Positions 43,557 through 52,476 of a DNA stretch of 64,000 nucleotides are shown one piece after another. The notes below the pieces were generated by a model. It searched no databases and was not told where the DNA came from. It saw only the letters and a list, made by a program, of their open reading frames with translations. The translations under genes and the position numbers were made by a program. The number at the start of each line of letters is the position of its first letter. The stretch's first letter is position 1. This DNA is from Nocardioidaceae bacterium. Lineage in GTDB: Bacteria; Actinomycetota; Actinomycetes; Propionibacteriales; Nocardioidaceae. The stretch lies in contig JAGIBL010000002.1 of NCBI GenBank assembly GCA_017744365.1, positions 992,001 to 1,056,000 of the forward strand, read 5' to 3'.

Positions 43557-45431
43557 GTGTCCACCAGCTCGATGACTCCGGGCACCGTGCTGGGCGGCCG
43601 GTACCGGCTCGACGACCTGCTCACCGAGCACGACGGTGCGCGCTTCTGGCGTGCCACCGACACCGTGCTGGCACGCAGCGTCGGCATCCACGCGGTCGCC
43701 AGCGACGACCCGCGCGCCGACCCGATCCTGGACGCGGCCCGGCTCTCGGCCCGGGTGACCGACCCGCACTTCCTGCGGGTGCTCGACTGCGCGGACTCCG
43801 ACGGCCTGACCTGGGTGGTCAACGAGTGGGGCACCGGCACCTCGCTGGACCTGATGGTGCAGCGCGAGCCGCTGCCGGCGGAGCGGGCGGCCTGGATCAC
43901 CCGGCACGTGGCCGAGGCGATCGCCGCCGCGCACGCCGCCGGCATCTGCCACGGCCGGCTGAACCCGGAGAACGTGATGGTGACCGAGGCCGGCGCGGTC
44001 AAGGTGATCGGCTTCGCGGTCTACGCCGTGTTCGCCGGCCCGCGGCGGATCGACCCGGCGACGTACGGCACGCTCACCGACCGCGAGGCCGACGTGATCG
44101 ACCTGGCCGGGATCCTCTACACCGCGCTCACCGGCCGCTGGCCCGGCGTCTCCCCCTCCGCGGTGCCGCGGGCGCCCCGCGAGGGCGGTCGGGCGACCGG
44201 GCGGCACCTGCGCCCGCGCCAGGTCAGGGCTGGGGTGCCGCGCACGCTCGACGCGATCTGCGACCGGGTGCTGAACAAGGAGGCCGGGCAGCACGTCCTC
44301 CCGATCGAGACCGCGCACGAGATCGCGGCGGTGCTCAGCGACTACGTCGGCGACCCGGCGATGGCGCCGCTGGACGTGACCGCCACCTCCGAGCAGCCCG
44401 TGCCCGCCGACGACCCGGAGCCGACCGTCGTGGTGGGTCCCGAGGTCAGCCCGGTGCTGCCCCCGGTGCCGCCCCCGGTGCCGCCCCCGGTGCCGCCCCC
44501 GGTGCCGCCCCTGGAGCCACCACCGTCGCGACACCCGGACCCCGCCGTCGACCCGGACGCCACCATGGCCGCCCCGCCCCCGCTGGACGACACCGCGGCG
44601 CACGCGCTGGCCGGCCTGCGGGTCGGCGACCTGGTGGAGCCCGAGGAGTGGGAGCCGCGCGAGGCACCGGCACCGCCGCCACCGTTCGAGCAGCCGCCGG
44701 ACCGGCCGCTGTTCGCGGACACCGAGCGCCGGGTCCCGGCCTCGCCACCGCCCGTCGCTGCGTCCACGGACAGCTTCTGGCCCTTCGACGGGCAGCCGGC
44801 GGCCGAGCACGAGCCGGCGCAGGGCGGCTCCTGGGGGCGCCCCCTGCTGCTCGGCCTGGCCGTGGTGGCACTGCTGGTGGCGATGTACGTCGCCTTCGAC
44901 CTCGGCCGCGGCAACGACGACGAACCGGCCGCGAAGCCGACCACCGGGGCGACCTCGGGCACCCCGCTGCCCACGGGCACCCCGCTCAAGGTCTTCAAAG
45001 CCACCGACTTCGACCCCGAAGGGGACCCGCCCTCGGAGAACCCCGAGCAGGCGAAGCTCGCGGTCGACGGCGACCCGGCCACCGGCTGGCGCACGCTGAC
45101 CTACAAGGACGACCCGCAGCTGGGCGGCCTGAAGAGCGGTGTCGGCCTGGTCCTCGACCTGGGCTCGGAGCAGGCGGTCGGCTCGGTCCAGCTCGCGCTC
45201 GCCGGACAGCCGACCTCGCTGGAGATCCTGGCGACCCCGCCCGGGGTGGACGACGCGCCCGCCGACCTCGCCGACGCACGCCGGCTGACCGGCCTGGTCG
45301 CCAACGGCACCACCGCGGTGGCGCGGTTCGACCAGACCCGGACGCGCTACCTGGTCGTCTGGCTGACCAAGCTGCCCCCGGCGGACGGCGGCTTCCGCGG
45401 CGAGATCGACGAGGTGACGGTGCGCCCGTGA
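43557..45431 (+). CDS. Pseudokinase with membrane helix and discoidin-like domain
   Basis: 624 residues. An N-terminal protein-kinase-like domain (about 10-265) lacks all key residues: His45 replaces the ATP-binding Lys, HGR (132-134) replaces HRD, and GFA (152-154) replaces DFG, so it is predicted inactive. A Pro-rich linker (300-420) contains a (VPPP)4 run. One helix follows (about 427-449), and an outer domain (480-624) resembles discoidin/galactose-binding folds. It corresponds to the C-terminal part of mycobacterial MviN, whose pseudokinase recruits FhaA when phosphorylated. It is probably the regulator of MurJ. GGGAGGAGG precedes GTG 43557. Confidence 0.85.
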   Translation: MSTSSMTPGTVLGGRYRLDDLLTEHDGARFWRATDTVLARSVGIHAVASDDPRADPILDAARLSARVTDPHFLRVLDCADSDGLTWVVNEWGTGTSLDLMVQREPLPAERAAWITRHVAEAIAAAHAAGICHGRLNPENVMVTEAGAVKVIGFAVYAVFAGPRRIDPATYGTLTDREADVIDLAGILYTALTGRWPGVSPSAVPRAPREGGRATGRHLRPRQVRAGVPRTLDAICDRVLNKEAGQHVLPIETAHEIAAVLSDYVGDPAMAPLDVTATSEQPVPADDPEPTVVVGPEVSPVLPPVPPPVPPPVPPPVPPLEPPPSRHPDPAVDPDATMAAPPPLDDTAAHALAGLRVGDLVEPEEWEPREAPAPPPPFEQPPDRPLFADTERRVPASPPPVAASTDSFWPFDGQPAAEHEPAQGGSWGRPLLLGLAVVALLVAMYVAFDLGRGNDDEPAAKPTTGATSGTPLPTGTPLKVFKATDFDPEGDPPSENPEQAKLAVDGDPATGWRTLTYKDDPQLGGLKSGVGLVLDLGSEQAVGSVQLALAGQPTSLEILATPPGVDDAPADLADARRLTGLVANGTTAVARFDQTRTRYLVVWLTKLPPADGGFRGEIDEVTVRP

Positions 45432-46078
45432 CCGCCGCTCACCACGAGCTCGACGACGACGCGCTGCTGGTCGCGCACCGGCAGGGCGACCCGGACGCGT
45501 TCGGGGTGCTGTTCACCCGGCACCGGGACCGGCTCTGGGCGGTCGCGCTGCGCACCACCGGCAATCCCGAGGACGCCGCCGACGCGCTCCAGGAGGCGAT
45601 GATCTCGGCGTACCGGCGGGCCGACTCGTTCCGCGGTGACGCCCTGGTCACCACCTGGCTGCACCGCGTCGTGGTGAACGCCTGCCTGGACCGGCTGCGT
45701 CGCAACAAGGTCCGGGCCGCGCAGCCGCTGCCCGACGATCTCGACGAGTACGCCGCCCGCGGTGCCCTGCTCAGCGCCGCGACCGACGCCGACGACCCGG
45801 CGGCCGCCGCGGTCCGGGCCGATCAGCGGGCCGCGGTGCTCGCCGCGCTGGACCGGCTGCCGGCGGACCAGAAGGCCGCGCTGGTGCTGGTGGACATGGA
45901 GGGCTACCCGGTCGAGGAGGCCGCCCGCATGCTCGACTGCCCGGTGGGCACCGTGAAGAGCCGGTGCGCGCGGGGCCGCCACCGGCTGGCCGGCCTCCTG
46001 GAGGGAACCATCTGGCACGGCCGGACGTCCGATCCGGGACAGGATCCCCAGAGCGAGCGAGGAGGTGTGCAGGCATGA
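45428..46078 (+). CDS. sigM: ECF RNA polymerase sigma factor, SigM-type
   Basis: 216 residues with region 2 (QGDPDAFGVLFTRHRDRLW, then EDAADALQEAMISAYR) and region 4 (LDRLPADQKAALVLVD, GYPVEEAARMLDCPVGTVK). The GTG start overlaps the pseudokinase stop (GTGA) and the stop overlaps the anti-sigma ATG (ATGA). Located as sigM in mycobacteria, upstream of trxB and trxA. ECF factors of this group control cell-envelope or disulfide-stress genes; both thioredoxin genes here carry matching -35/-10 motifs. Confidence 0.92.
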   Translation: MTAAHHELDDDALLVAHRQGDPDAFGVLFTRHRDRLWAVALRTTGNPEDAADALQEAMISAYRRADSFRGDALVTTWLHRVVVNACLDRLRRNKVRAAQPLPDDLDEYAARGALLSAATDADDPAAAAVRADQRAAVLAALDRLPADQKAALVLVDMEGYPVEEAARMLDCPVGTVKSRCARGRHRLAGLLEGTIWHGRTSDPGQDPQSERGGVQA

Positions 46079-46860
46079 GCGACGAGAACCGTCCCGGAGA
46101 CGCCCCCGAGGGCGACGTTCCCGGCTTCGACGACCCCGCGTACGACGACCTGCGCGCCCTGCTCGCCGGCGCCCGCGTCAGGGAGCCGATGCCCGCCGAG
46201 GTGGCCGACCGGCTCGACGGCGTGCTGGCCGGCCTGCGCGCGGAGGCCGTCGAGGAGGCCCTCGGTCCGGTGGTCGCGCTCGAGTCCCGGCGTCGTCGTA
46301 CGGGGGTGCGGATGCTGACCGCCGCGGCGGCCGTGGTCGCGGTGGCCGCCGGTGGGGTGGGCCTCGGGCAGGTGCTGGACGACGGCAGGTCCGCGTCCAG
46401 CGACAAGGCCGCGACCGCCGAGTCGGCCGGGGGCAGCGGAGGATCGGTCACGAGCGGCGACGCCGACGGCCCCGTGGACCGGCTCCAGCGAGCCTCAGTG
46501 CCGCAGGTGCACGCGAAGACCTTCGCCGCGGACGCCGCCCGGCTGCTGGTCAGCACGCCGGCCGCGGGCCCGGTGGCTCCCGCCATCCCGGCGCCCAGCG
46601 AGTCCGCGCGGACCCAGGGGTACTCGGCCGACGAGCCCGGGCTCATGAACGACCTGGCCTCCAAGGCCGTCGCGTGCACGCCGCCCGCGCGGGAAGGCGC
46701 GCAGACCGACGCCCTGGCCGGGTCGACGTCGTCCCCGGTGCTGCTGGACGGCAAGCCCGCCACGCTGGTGGTGCATCCGCCGGCGCGGGGCAAGCGGCTG
46801 GTGCAGGCGTGGTCCTGCGACGGCACCCGGGTGCTGGCCAGCGCGACCGTTCCTCGCTGA
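46075..46860 (+). CDS. Putative anti-sigma factor
   Basis: 261 residues: an N-terminal cytoplasmic part (1-80), one transmembrane helix (about 81-99) and a Ser/Gly-rich outer part. The 4-bp coupling to sigM and the single-helix topology indicate a membrane-anchored anti-SigM like mycobacterial RsmA. The HxxxCxxC zinc motif of ZAS anti-sigma factors is not visible, so redox sensing by that motif is not supported. Two cysteines occur near the C-terminus. Confidence 0.7.
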   Translation: MSDENRPGDAPEGDVPGFDDPAYDDLRALLAGARVREPMPAEVADRLDGVLAGLRAEAVEEALGPVVALESRRRRTGVRMLTAAAAVVAVAAGGVGLGQVLDDGRSASSDKAATAESAGGSGGSVTSGDADGPVDRLQRASVPQVHAKTFAADAARLLVSTPAAGPVAPAIPAPSESARTQGYSADEPGLMNDLASKAVACTPPAREGAQTDALAGSTSSPVLLDGKPATLVVHPPARGKRLVQAWSCDGTRVLASATVPR

Positions 46861-46875
46861 GACCTGCGACACAGG

Positions 46876-46901
46876 GGAACATCTCCTGCCTAGGATCTGT
46901 T
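46876..46901 (+). promoter_or_regulatory. ECF-type promoter of trxB
   Basis: GGAAC (46876-46880), an 18-bp spacer and GTT (46899-46901), matching the GGAAY-N18/19-GTT pattern of SigR/SigH-class promoters. It is 33 bp upstream of the trxB ATG. Confidence 0.7.
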
Positions 46902-46933
46902 CTGGCAGCAGTCCCGTGGAGAGCAGGAACCTC

Positions 46934-47911
46934 ATGTCCGACGTCACCAACGACGCCCCCCGCAACGTCATCATCATCGGCTCCGGCCCGGCCGGCTACA
47001 CGGCCGCGGTCTACGCCGCCCGCGCGAACCTGCACCCGCTGGTGTTCGAGGGCGCTGTGACCGCCGGCGGCGCGCTGATGAACACCACCGAGGTCGAGAA
47101 CTTCCCGGGCTTCCGCGACGGCATCCAGGGTCCGGCGCTGATGGACGAGATGCGCGCCCAGGCCGAGCGCTTCGGCGCCGAGCTGATCGCCGACGACGTC
47201 ACCGAGGTCGACCTGTCCGGCGAGCTCAAGGTGGTCAAGACCCACGAGGGCACCTGGACCGCGAAGGCCGTGATCCTGGCGATGGGCTCGGGCTACCGCA
47301 AGCTGGGCCTGCCCGACGAGGACCGGCTCTCGGGCCATGGCGTCTCCTGGTGCGCGACCTGTGACGGCTTCTTCTTCCGCGAGCAGCACATCGCCGTGGT
47401 CGGCGGTGGCGACTCCGCGGTCGAGGAGGCCACGTTCCTGTCGCGGTTCGGCTCCAAGGTCACCCTGATCGTGCGCCGCGACGAGCTGCGTGCCTCGGCG
47501 ATCATGGCCGAGCGGGCCTTCGCCGACCCGAAGATCGACATCCAGTGGAACTCGGTGGTCGAGGGCATCCACGGCGACGACAAGCTGACCGGACTGACCC
47601 TGCGCGACACCGTCACCGGCGAGACCCGCCCCCTGGACGCGACCGGGCTGTTCATCGCGATCGGCCACGACCCGCGCTCGGAGCTGATCCGGGGCCAGAT
47701 CGACCTCGACGACGAGGGCTACGTGCTCGTCGAGGGCCGCAGCACCCGGACCAACCAGACCGGCGTGTTCGCCTGCGGCGACCTGGTCGACCACACCTAC
47801 CGGCAGGCCATCACCGCGGCCGGCAGCGGCTGTGCGGCCGCGCTGGACGCCGAGCGCTTCCTGGCCGACCTCGAGCACGCCGCCAAGACGGCCGTCACGG
47901 CAGGCGTGTGA
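46934..47911 (+). CDS. trxB: Thioredoxin-disulfide reductase
   Basis: A 325-residue flavoprotein that uses NADPH to reduce thioredoxin. FAD motif [15 protein letters not shown] lies near residue 17, redox-active CATC in [15 protein letters not shown] motif [11 protein letters not shown], and the C-terminal GVFACGDL. The ATG at 46934 follows a weak AGCAGGA ribosome-binding site; an upstream in-frame ATG-like codon 6 residues earlier lies beyond it and was not used. With trxA 80 bp downstream, it forms the thioredoxin system. Confidence 0.96.
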   Translation: MSDVTNDAPRNVIIIGSGPAGYTAAVYAARANLHPLVFEGAVTAGGALMNTTEVENFPGFRDGIQGPALMDEMRAQAERFGAELIADDVTEVDLSGELKVVKTHEGTWTAKAVILAMGSGYRKLGLPDEDRLSGHGVSWCATCDGFFFREQHIAVVGGGDSAVEEATFLSRFGSKVTLIVRRDELRASAIMAERAFADPKIDIQWNSVVEGIHGDDKLTGLTLRDTVTGETRPLDATGLFIAIGHDPRSELIRGQIDLDDEGYVLVEGRSTRTNQTGVFACGDLVDHTYRQAITAAGSGCAAALDAERFLADLEHAAKTAVTAGV

Positions 47912-47926
47912 CCTGCTCCGGGCGGC

Positions 47927-47952
47927 GGAACAACTGTCCGCGGCCTGGTGTT
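47927..47952 (+). promoter_or_regulatory. ECF-type promoter of trxA
   Basis: GGAAC (47927-47931), an 18-bp spacer and GTT (47950-47952), identical in form to the trxB site. It is 39 bp before the trxA ATG, in the trxB-trxA gap. Confidence 0.7.
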
Positions 47953-47991
47953 CACTAACCGCAACGACACCCAACTGATCGAGGAGCAACC

Positions 47992-48318
47992 ATGGCCAAC
48001 CTTCAGGCCGTCACCGACGCCGACTTCGAGGCCGAGGTGCTCAAGTCCGAGACGCCCGTCCTGGTGGACTTCTGGGCCGAGTGGTGCGGTCCGTGCCGCC
48101 AGGTCGCCCCGATCCTGGACGAGATCGCCGCGGAGCACGGCGACAAGATCCGCCTGGTGAAGCTCAACGTCGACGAGAACCCGGTGACCCCCGCTCAGTA
48201 CCGCGTGACCGGCATCCCGACTCTCAACGTGTACCAGAACGGTGAGGTCGTGAAGCAGATCGTCGGCGCCCGCCCGAAGGCGGCGCTGCTGCGCGAGCTC
48301 GAGGACATCCTGGCCTGA
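47992..48318 (+). CDS. trxA: Thioredoxin
   Basis: 108 residues with the redox-active WCGPC within [14 protein letters not shown] and the cis-proline loop [12 protein letters not shown]. It is the electron donor for ribonucleotide reductase and other enzymes, reduced by the TrxB encoded upstream. It has its own ECF-type promoter. It is followed by a long stem-loop terminator. Confidence 0.97.
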   Translation: MANLQAVTDADFEAEVLKSETPVLVDFWAEWCGPCRQVAPILDEIAAEHGDKIRLVKLNVDENPVTPAQYRVTGIPTLNVYQNGEVVKQIVGARPKAALLRELEDILA

Positions 48319-48343
48319 GGCCCGGAGCACCGGAACACCTCCG

Positions 48344-48388
48344 CACGCCGGGAACCCCCCGATCCTCCGGGGCTTGGTTCCCGGCGTG
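48344..48388 (+). terminator. Terminator after trxA
   Basis: CACGCCGGGAACC (48344-48356) and GGTTCCCGGCGTG (48376-48388) form a perfect 13-bp stem with a short CCCC/GGGG inner pairing, followed by a T-rich GTTCTGTTTC. This makes it one of the few intrinsic-looking terminators here. Confidence 0.85.
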
Positions 48389-48455
48389 CGTTCTGTTTCA
48401 GTAGAGCCTGCGGCGTTCCACTCGGGGGGCGTCGCACGACCTCCCAGGAGCCCCC

Positions 48456-49622
48456 TTGGACACGACCATCCGCAGCGGCGACGCAGGTGCCGCCGTCGCG
48501 CAGATCGTCGATCTCCTCGCGCGGCTCGGCTTCCTCGACGGTGACGGTGACCTGCCGGGCTCGTACGACGACCGCGTGGAGCTCGCGGTCCGGGCCTTCC
48601 AGCAGCAGCGCGGGCTGCACGTGGACGGCGTCGTGGGCCCGGCGACCTTCCGCCGCCTCGACGAAGCCCGCTGGTCGCTCGGCGACCGGATCCTGACCCA
48701 CCTGCCCGGCAGCCTGATGGCCGGCGACGACGTGTTCGCGCTGCAGCGCCGGCTGCTCGAGCTCGGCTTCAAGGTGGGCCGGGTCGACGGCTACTTCGGC
48801 GCCGAGACCGCCGAGGCGCTGCGCGAGTTCCAGCGCAACATGGGCCTGCCCGCCGACGGCACCTGCGGGCCGGTGACGCTGCGCGCGCTCTCCCAGCTCG
48901 CGCCCCGGGTCAGCGGCGGCTCGCCGAACGCGATGCGCGCCCGTGAGCGGATCCGTGACGCCGGGCCCCACCTGGGCGGCAAGATCGTGGTCATCGACCC
49001 CTCGCGCGGCGCGCACCTGCCTGCGCAGTACGCCGACCAGGCCGCCGAGATCGTGCACGACCTGGCCGCCCGCATCGAGGGCCGGCTGGTCGCGACCGGC
49101 GTGCAGGCGTTCCTGACCGCCTCCCGGGCCGGACGGCACCGTGCCGCGGCGAGCACGGCCGAGGAGCACGCCGAGGAGATCGACCGCGCCGTCTTCGCCA
49201 ACCGCGCCCAGGCGAACCTGAGCATCTCGCTGGCCGTGGACGTCGCCGCCAACCAGGACGCGTGCGGTGTTGCCACCTACTACTTCGGGTCCTCCGAGCA
49301 CGGCACCCACTCATCGACCGGTGAGCGCTTCGCGGGCCTGGTGCAGCGGGAGATCGTGGCCCGCACCGACCTGGTCGACCTGCGCACGCACGCGAAGGCC
49401 TGGGAGTTCCTGCGCCGCACCCGGATGCCGGCCGTCCAGCTCGACGCCGGCTACCTCTCCAACCCCGGCGACGCCCGCCGTCTCGCCGACCCCGGCTTCC
49501 GGGACACCCTCGCCGAGGCCGTCGTCGTCGCCGTCCAGCGCTTCTACCTCTCCCCCGAGATCGACGCCCACACCGGCGTCCTGCGCCTCAGTGAGCTCCG
49601 GGCGGCCCTGCAGGCGGACTAG
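48456..49622 (+). CDS. cwlM: CwlM-like N-acetylmuramoyl-L-alanine amidase homologue with degenerate zinc site
   Basis: 388 residues without a signal peptide: two peptidoglycan-binding-like domains (about 5-70 and 90-150), then an Amidase_3 domain (175-370). The amidase zinc motifs are changed: DPSRG (181-185) lacks the first His, SIS (256-258) lacks the second, and LDAGYLSN has Asp330 in place of the catalytic Glu. In mycobacteria the orthologue is cytoplasmic, is phosphorylated by PknB and activates MurA, so a regulatory role is inferred. TTG 48456 is preceded by CAGGAG; it is the only start that keeps the first domain complete. Confidence 0.85.
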   Translation: MDTTIRSGDAGAAVAQIVDLLARLGFLDGDGDLPGSYDDRVELAVRAFQQQRGLHVDGVVGPATFRRLDEARWSLGDRILTHLPGSLMAGDDVFALQRRLLELGFKVGRVDGYFGAETAEALREFQRNMGLPADGTCGPVTLRALSQLAPRVSGGSPNAMRARERIRDAGPHLGGKIVVIDPSRGAHLPAQYADQAAEIVHDLAARIEGRLVATGVQAFLTASRAGRHRAAASTAEEHAEEIDRAVFANRAQANLSISLAVDVAANQDACGVATYYFGSSEHGTHSSTGERFAGLVQREIVARTDLVDLRTHAKAWEFLRRTRMPAVQLDAGYLSNPGDARRLADPGFRDTLAEAVVVAVQRFYLSPEIDAHTGVLRLSELRAALQAD

Positions 49623-49633
49623 CGCGGCGTGCT

Positions 49634-49703
49634 GTCGGTTTCCCGAAGGCACATGTGAAACCGGCACTTCGATCCGTTGCATCGGATCGGAGGCGCAGGA
49701 AAC
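49634..49703. repeat. Decayed copy of the 1-76 repeat
   Basis: The first 28 bases match bases 1-28 of the window at 24 positions; TGCATCGGATCGGA and the following GCGC are also shared. The pairing potential is partly lost. It lies between convergent genes cwlM and the GNAT gene. Confidence 0.7.
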
Positions 49704-49716
49704 GGATCGGATGTCC

Positions 49717-50382
49717 CTAGAGCGGGCGTGCGTGCGGGCCGTGGCCGCCGCGCTGGACGACGCGGTGCGTGGGCCGCGGGGAGGGGCGCTTGCCGGTGAC
49801 GACGCCCAGGAGCCGCTCGGCGGCCGCCTCGAACTCTTCGCGCCAGGTCAGGGTGGTGCTCAGGTCCATCCGCATCCGCGGGAAGGCCGGGTGCACCCGG
49901 TGGGTCCGGAAGCCGACGGCGGCGAGGAAGTCCGACGGCAGCACGCACACGTCCGGCTTGGGTCGCCGGGCGCCGAACGCCTCGACCGCGCCGATGCCGC
50001 CGTGCTTGATCAGGTCCTTGGCCATCGCCTGCACGAGCACCCGGGCCAGGCCCTGGCCGCGGAACCGCGGGTCGATGTAGCCGGTGGCGAGCAGCACGGC
50101 GTCCGAGCTCACCGGTGCCATCGCGAAGCTCTGGCTGCCGGGCAGGTGCAGGGCAGGCGCCCAGAGCAGGTGGCCGACGACCTCGTCGTCGACGACCATC
50201 ACCCGGCCGACCGAGCCCCACTCACGGAGCATCGTGGAGAGCCACGCGGCCTTCTCCTCGGTCTCGTGTCCGCGGATCTGCTCACGTCGTACGGGATCGA
50301 ACTCCCAGAAGGTGCAGGACGCGCAGTCGCCCGGCAACCGCGCGAGGTTGTCGAGGGTCAGGCGTTCGACCTGGCGTCCCAT
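49717..50382 (-). CDS. GNAT family N-acetyltransferase
   Basis: 221 residues with the GNAT acetyl-CoA pyrophosphate loop DPRFRGQGLARVLVQAMAK (near 102-120) after strand YIDP. An N-terminal Cys pair (CASCTFW, 20-26) is a variation seen in this subgroup. The C-terminal tail is Arg/His-rich. Its position next to parB and cwlM resembles the small conserved gene Rv3916c of mycobacteria. Substrate unknown. Confidence 0.75.
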   Translation of the reverse strand: MGRQVERLTLDNLARLPGDCASCTFWEFDPVRREQIRGHETEEKAAWLSTMLREWGSVGRVMVVDDEVVGHLLWAPALHLPGSQSFAMAPVSSDAVLLATGYIDPRFRGQGLARVLVQAMAKDLIKHGGIGAVEAFGARRPKPDVCVLPSDFLAAVGFRTHRVHPAFPRMRMDLSTTLTWREEFEAAAERLLGVVTGKRPSPRPTHRVVQRGGHGPHARPL

Positions 50383-50397
50383 GACGTCAAGAGTAGG

Positions 50398-51615
50398 TCA
50401 GGTCCGCAGCGTGGTGAGGAAGTCGCTGATCCGGCCGATCGCCTCGGTGAGCATGTCCACGTCGGGCAGCGTCACCAGCCGGAAGTGGTCCGGCTCGAAC
50501 CAGTTGAACCCGGTGCCGTGGGTGACCAGGATCTTCTTGGCCCGGAGGAGGTCGATCACGAACTCCTCGTCGTCCTTGATCCCGTACAGGTCGGTGTCCA
50601 GCTTGGGGAAGCAGTAGAGCGCGCCCATCGGCTCGACGCAGCTGACCCCGGGGATCTCGTTGAGCAGCTTCCAGGCGAGCTTGCTCTGCTCGTAGAACCG
50701 GCCGCCGGGCCCGATGTACTCGGTGATCGACTGGTAGCCGCCGAGCGCGGTCTGGATCGCGTGCTGGGCAGGCACGTTGGAGCACATCCGCATGTTCGCC
50801 AGCAGCGTGAGCCCCTCGAGGAAGTCCTCGGCGAGGTGCTTGGGGCCGGAGATCATCACCCAGCCGGCGCGGTAGCCGCAGACGCGGTAGGCCTTGGACA
50901 GGCCGCTGAAGGTCAGGCAGAGCACGTCGTCGGCCGCGTACGTCGCGCTGTGGTGGTGCACCGCGTCGTCGAAGAGGATCTTCTCGTAGATCTCGTCGCT
51001 GAACACGACGAGGTTGTGCCGCCGGGCGATGTCCACCAGGCCCTTGACGGTCTCCTCGCTGTAGACCGCACCCGTGGGGTTGTTGGGGTTGATGATGACG
51101 ATCCCGTGGGTGTTCTCGGTGATCTTCGCCTCGATGTCGGCGAGGTCCGGGTTCCAGCCGTTTTCCTCGTCGCAGCGGTAGTGCACCGCGGTGCCGCCGC
51201 AGAGGGTGACCGCGCCGGTCCACAGCGGGTAGTCCGGCGCCGGGACCAGGATCTCGTTGCCGTCGTCGAGGAAGGCCTGCAGCACCAGCGAGATCAGCTC
51301 GGAGACGCCGTTGCCGATGAAGACGTCCTCGACCTGGGTGTCGGTGAGCCCGCGGCCCTGGTAGTACTGCGCGACCGCGGTCCGGGCCGAGTAGATGCCG
51401 CGGGAGTCGGAGTACCCCTGCGACTCGGGCAGGTTGTGGATCATGTCGGCCACGATGGCCTCCGGGGCCTCGAACCCGAACGGGGCCGGGTTGCCGATGT
51501 TCAGCTTGAGGATCTTGTGGCCCTCGGCCTCGAGCCGCTGAGCCTCGACCAGGATCGGTCCCCGGACGTCGTACCGGACGTGCTGCAGCTTGCGGCTTTG
51601 GACGATGCGGCGCAT
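50398..51615 (-). CDS. Class I/II aminotransferase (AlaA-like)
   Basis: 405 residues, PLP-dependent. LSKAYRVCGYRAGW has the PLP lysine and the arginine after it; the NPNNPTGAVYS motif binds cofactor and substrate carboxylate, and the N-terminal segment is NIGNPAPFGF. It resembles alanine transaminase of the AlaA/YfbQ group, supplying alanine or valine; specificity is inferred. ATG 51615 was taken since it begins the usual RRIVQSRKLQHVRYDVRGP start. No ribosome-binding site is obvious. It is divergent from plsC. Confidence 0.86.
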   Translation of the reverse strand: MRRIVQSRKLQHVRYDVRGPILVEAQRLEAEGHKILKLNIGNPAPFGFEAPEAIVADMIHNLPESQGYSDSRGIYSARTAVAQYYQGRGLTDTQVEDVFIGNGVSELISLVLQAFLDDGNEILVPAPDYPLWTGAVTLCGGTAVHYRCDEENGWNPDLADIEAKITENTHGIVIINPNNPTGAVYSEETVKGLVDIARRHNLVVFSDEIYEKILFDDAVHHHSATYAADDVLCLTFSGLSKAYRVCGYRAGWVMISGPKHLAEDFLEGLTLLANMRMCSNVPAQHAIQTALGGYQSITEYIGPGGRFYEQSKLAWKLLNEIPGVSCVEPMGALYCFPKLDTDLYGIKDDEEFVIDLLRAKKILVTHGTGFNWFEPDHFRLVTLPDVDMLTEAIGRISDFLTTLRT

Positions 51616-51680
51616 GCACGGATTGTTCCAGACGCGCACGTCGGGCCGCCCGGGGATATCGGCCCCTCCCTACGCTCCCG

Positions 51681-51686
51681 TAGGGT
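51681..51686 (+). promoter_or_regulatory. -10 element of the plsC-like gene (leaderless)
   Basis: TAGGGT, 7 bp before ATG 51694, in the 78-bp divergent region. Confidence 0.45.
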
Positions 51687-51693
51687 TTCGCGC

Positions 51694-52470
51694 ATGCGCG
51701 ACATCAGCTACCCGGTCGTCATCGCCGCCGCGAAGACGTGGTTCAAGCTCGGCGACATCAAGATCGTGATGACCGGGACCGAGAACATCCCCGAGCACGG
51801 GGGCGCGCTGCTGGCGATCAACCACCTCTCGTTCGTCGACTACCTGATGGCCGGCTACCCCGGCGTCGAGCGCGGCCGGCTCACGCGGTTCATGGCGAAG
51901 AAGGAGATCTTCGACCACCCCGTCGGCGGGCCGGTGATGCGCTCCTTCCACCACATCTCCCTGGACCGGGCGAGCGGCCGTGCGGGCCTGGACAAGGCGC
52001 GGGAGTACCTCGAGAGCGGCGAGCTGGTCGGGATCTTCCCGGAGGGGACCATCTCGCGCAGCTTCCTGATCCAGCCGCTGAAGACCGGCGCGGCCCGGAT
52101 CGCGATCGACGCCCAGGTCCCGCTGATCCCGGTGGTGCTCTGGGGCACCCAGCGGTTCCTCACCAAGGGCAAGCCGCGCGACTTCAAGCGTCACAAGACC
52201 GTCGGCATCGAGATCGGGAAGCCGATGACGCCTGGCCTGGACGCCGACGCCGGCAAGGTCACCGCGGACCTCCAGGACACCATGGAGGCGATGCTCGACC
52301 GGCTCATCAGGAGCCACCCCGCCCAGGAGCAGCCGCCGGGCTCGTGGTGGCTGCCCTCCGCGTACGGCGGCTCGGCGCCGACCCTCGAAGAGGCAGCGGC
52401 CCTGTACGCCGAGGAGCGCCGGCTGCGTGCCGAGCGCCGGGCCCAGAAGCGAGCCTCCAAGAAGAGCTAA
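51694..52470 (+). CDS. 1-acyl-glycerol-3-phosphate acyltransferase (PlsC-like)
   Basis: 258 residues. NHLSFVDY is the HxxxxD acyltransferase catalytic motif and FPEGTIS is the glycerophosphate-binding motif; PVVLWGTQR follows. It transfers an acyl chain to lysophosphatidic acid in membrane lipid synthesis; some close homologues act in other acylations. The C-terminal 45 residues are Arg/Ala-rich and probably cytoplasmic. Transcription from its own leaderless-spaced -10. Confidence 0.87.
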   Translation: MRDISYPVVIAAAKTWFKLGDIKIVMTGTENIPEHGGALLAINHLSFVDYLMAGYPGVERGRLTRFMAKKEIFDHPVGGPVMRSFHHISLDRASGRAGLDKAREYLESGELVGIFPEGTISRSFLIQPLKTGAARIAIDAQVPLIPVVLWGTQRFLTKGKPRDFKRHKTVGIEIGKPMTPGLDADAGKVTADLQDTMEAMLDRLIRSHPAQEQPPGSWWLPSAYGGSAPTLEEAAALYAEERRLRAERRAQKRASKKS

Positions 52471-52476
52471 GGCGCT

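Noticed and set aside
44461-44511. CRISPR-like array
   Set aside because: The 12-bp repeats are in-frame Pro codons within a gene and have no spacers.
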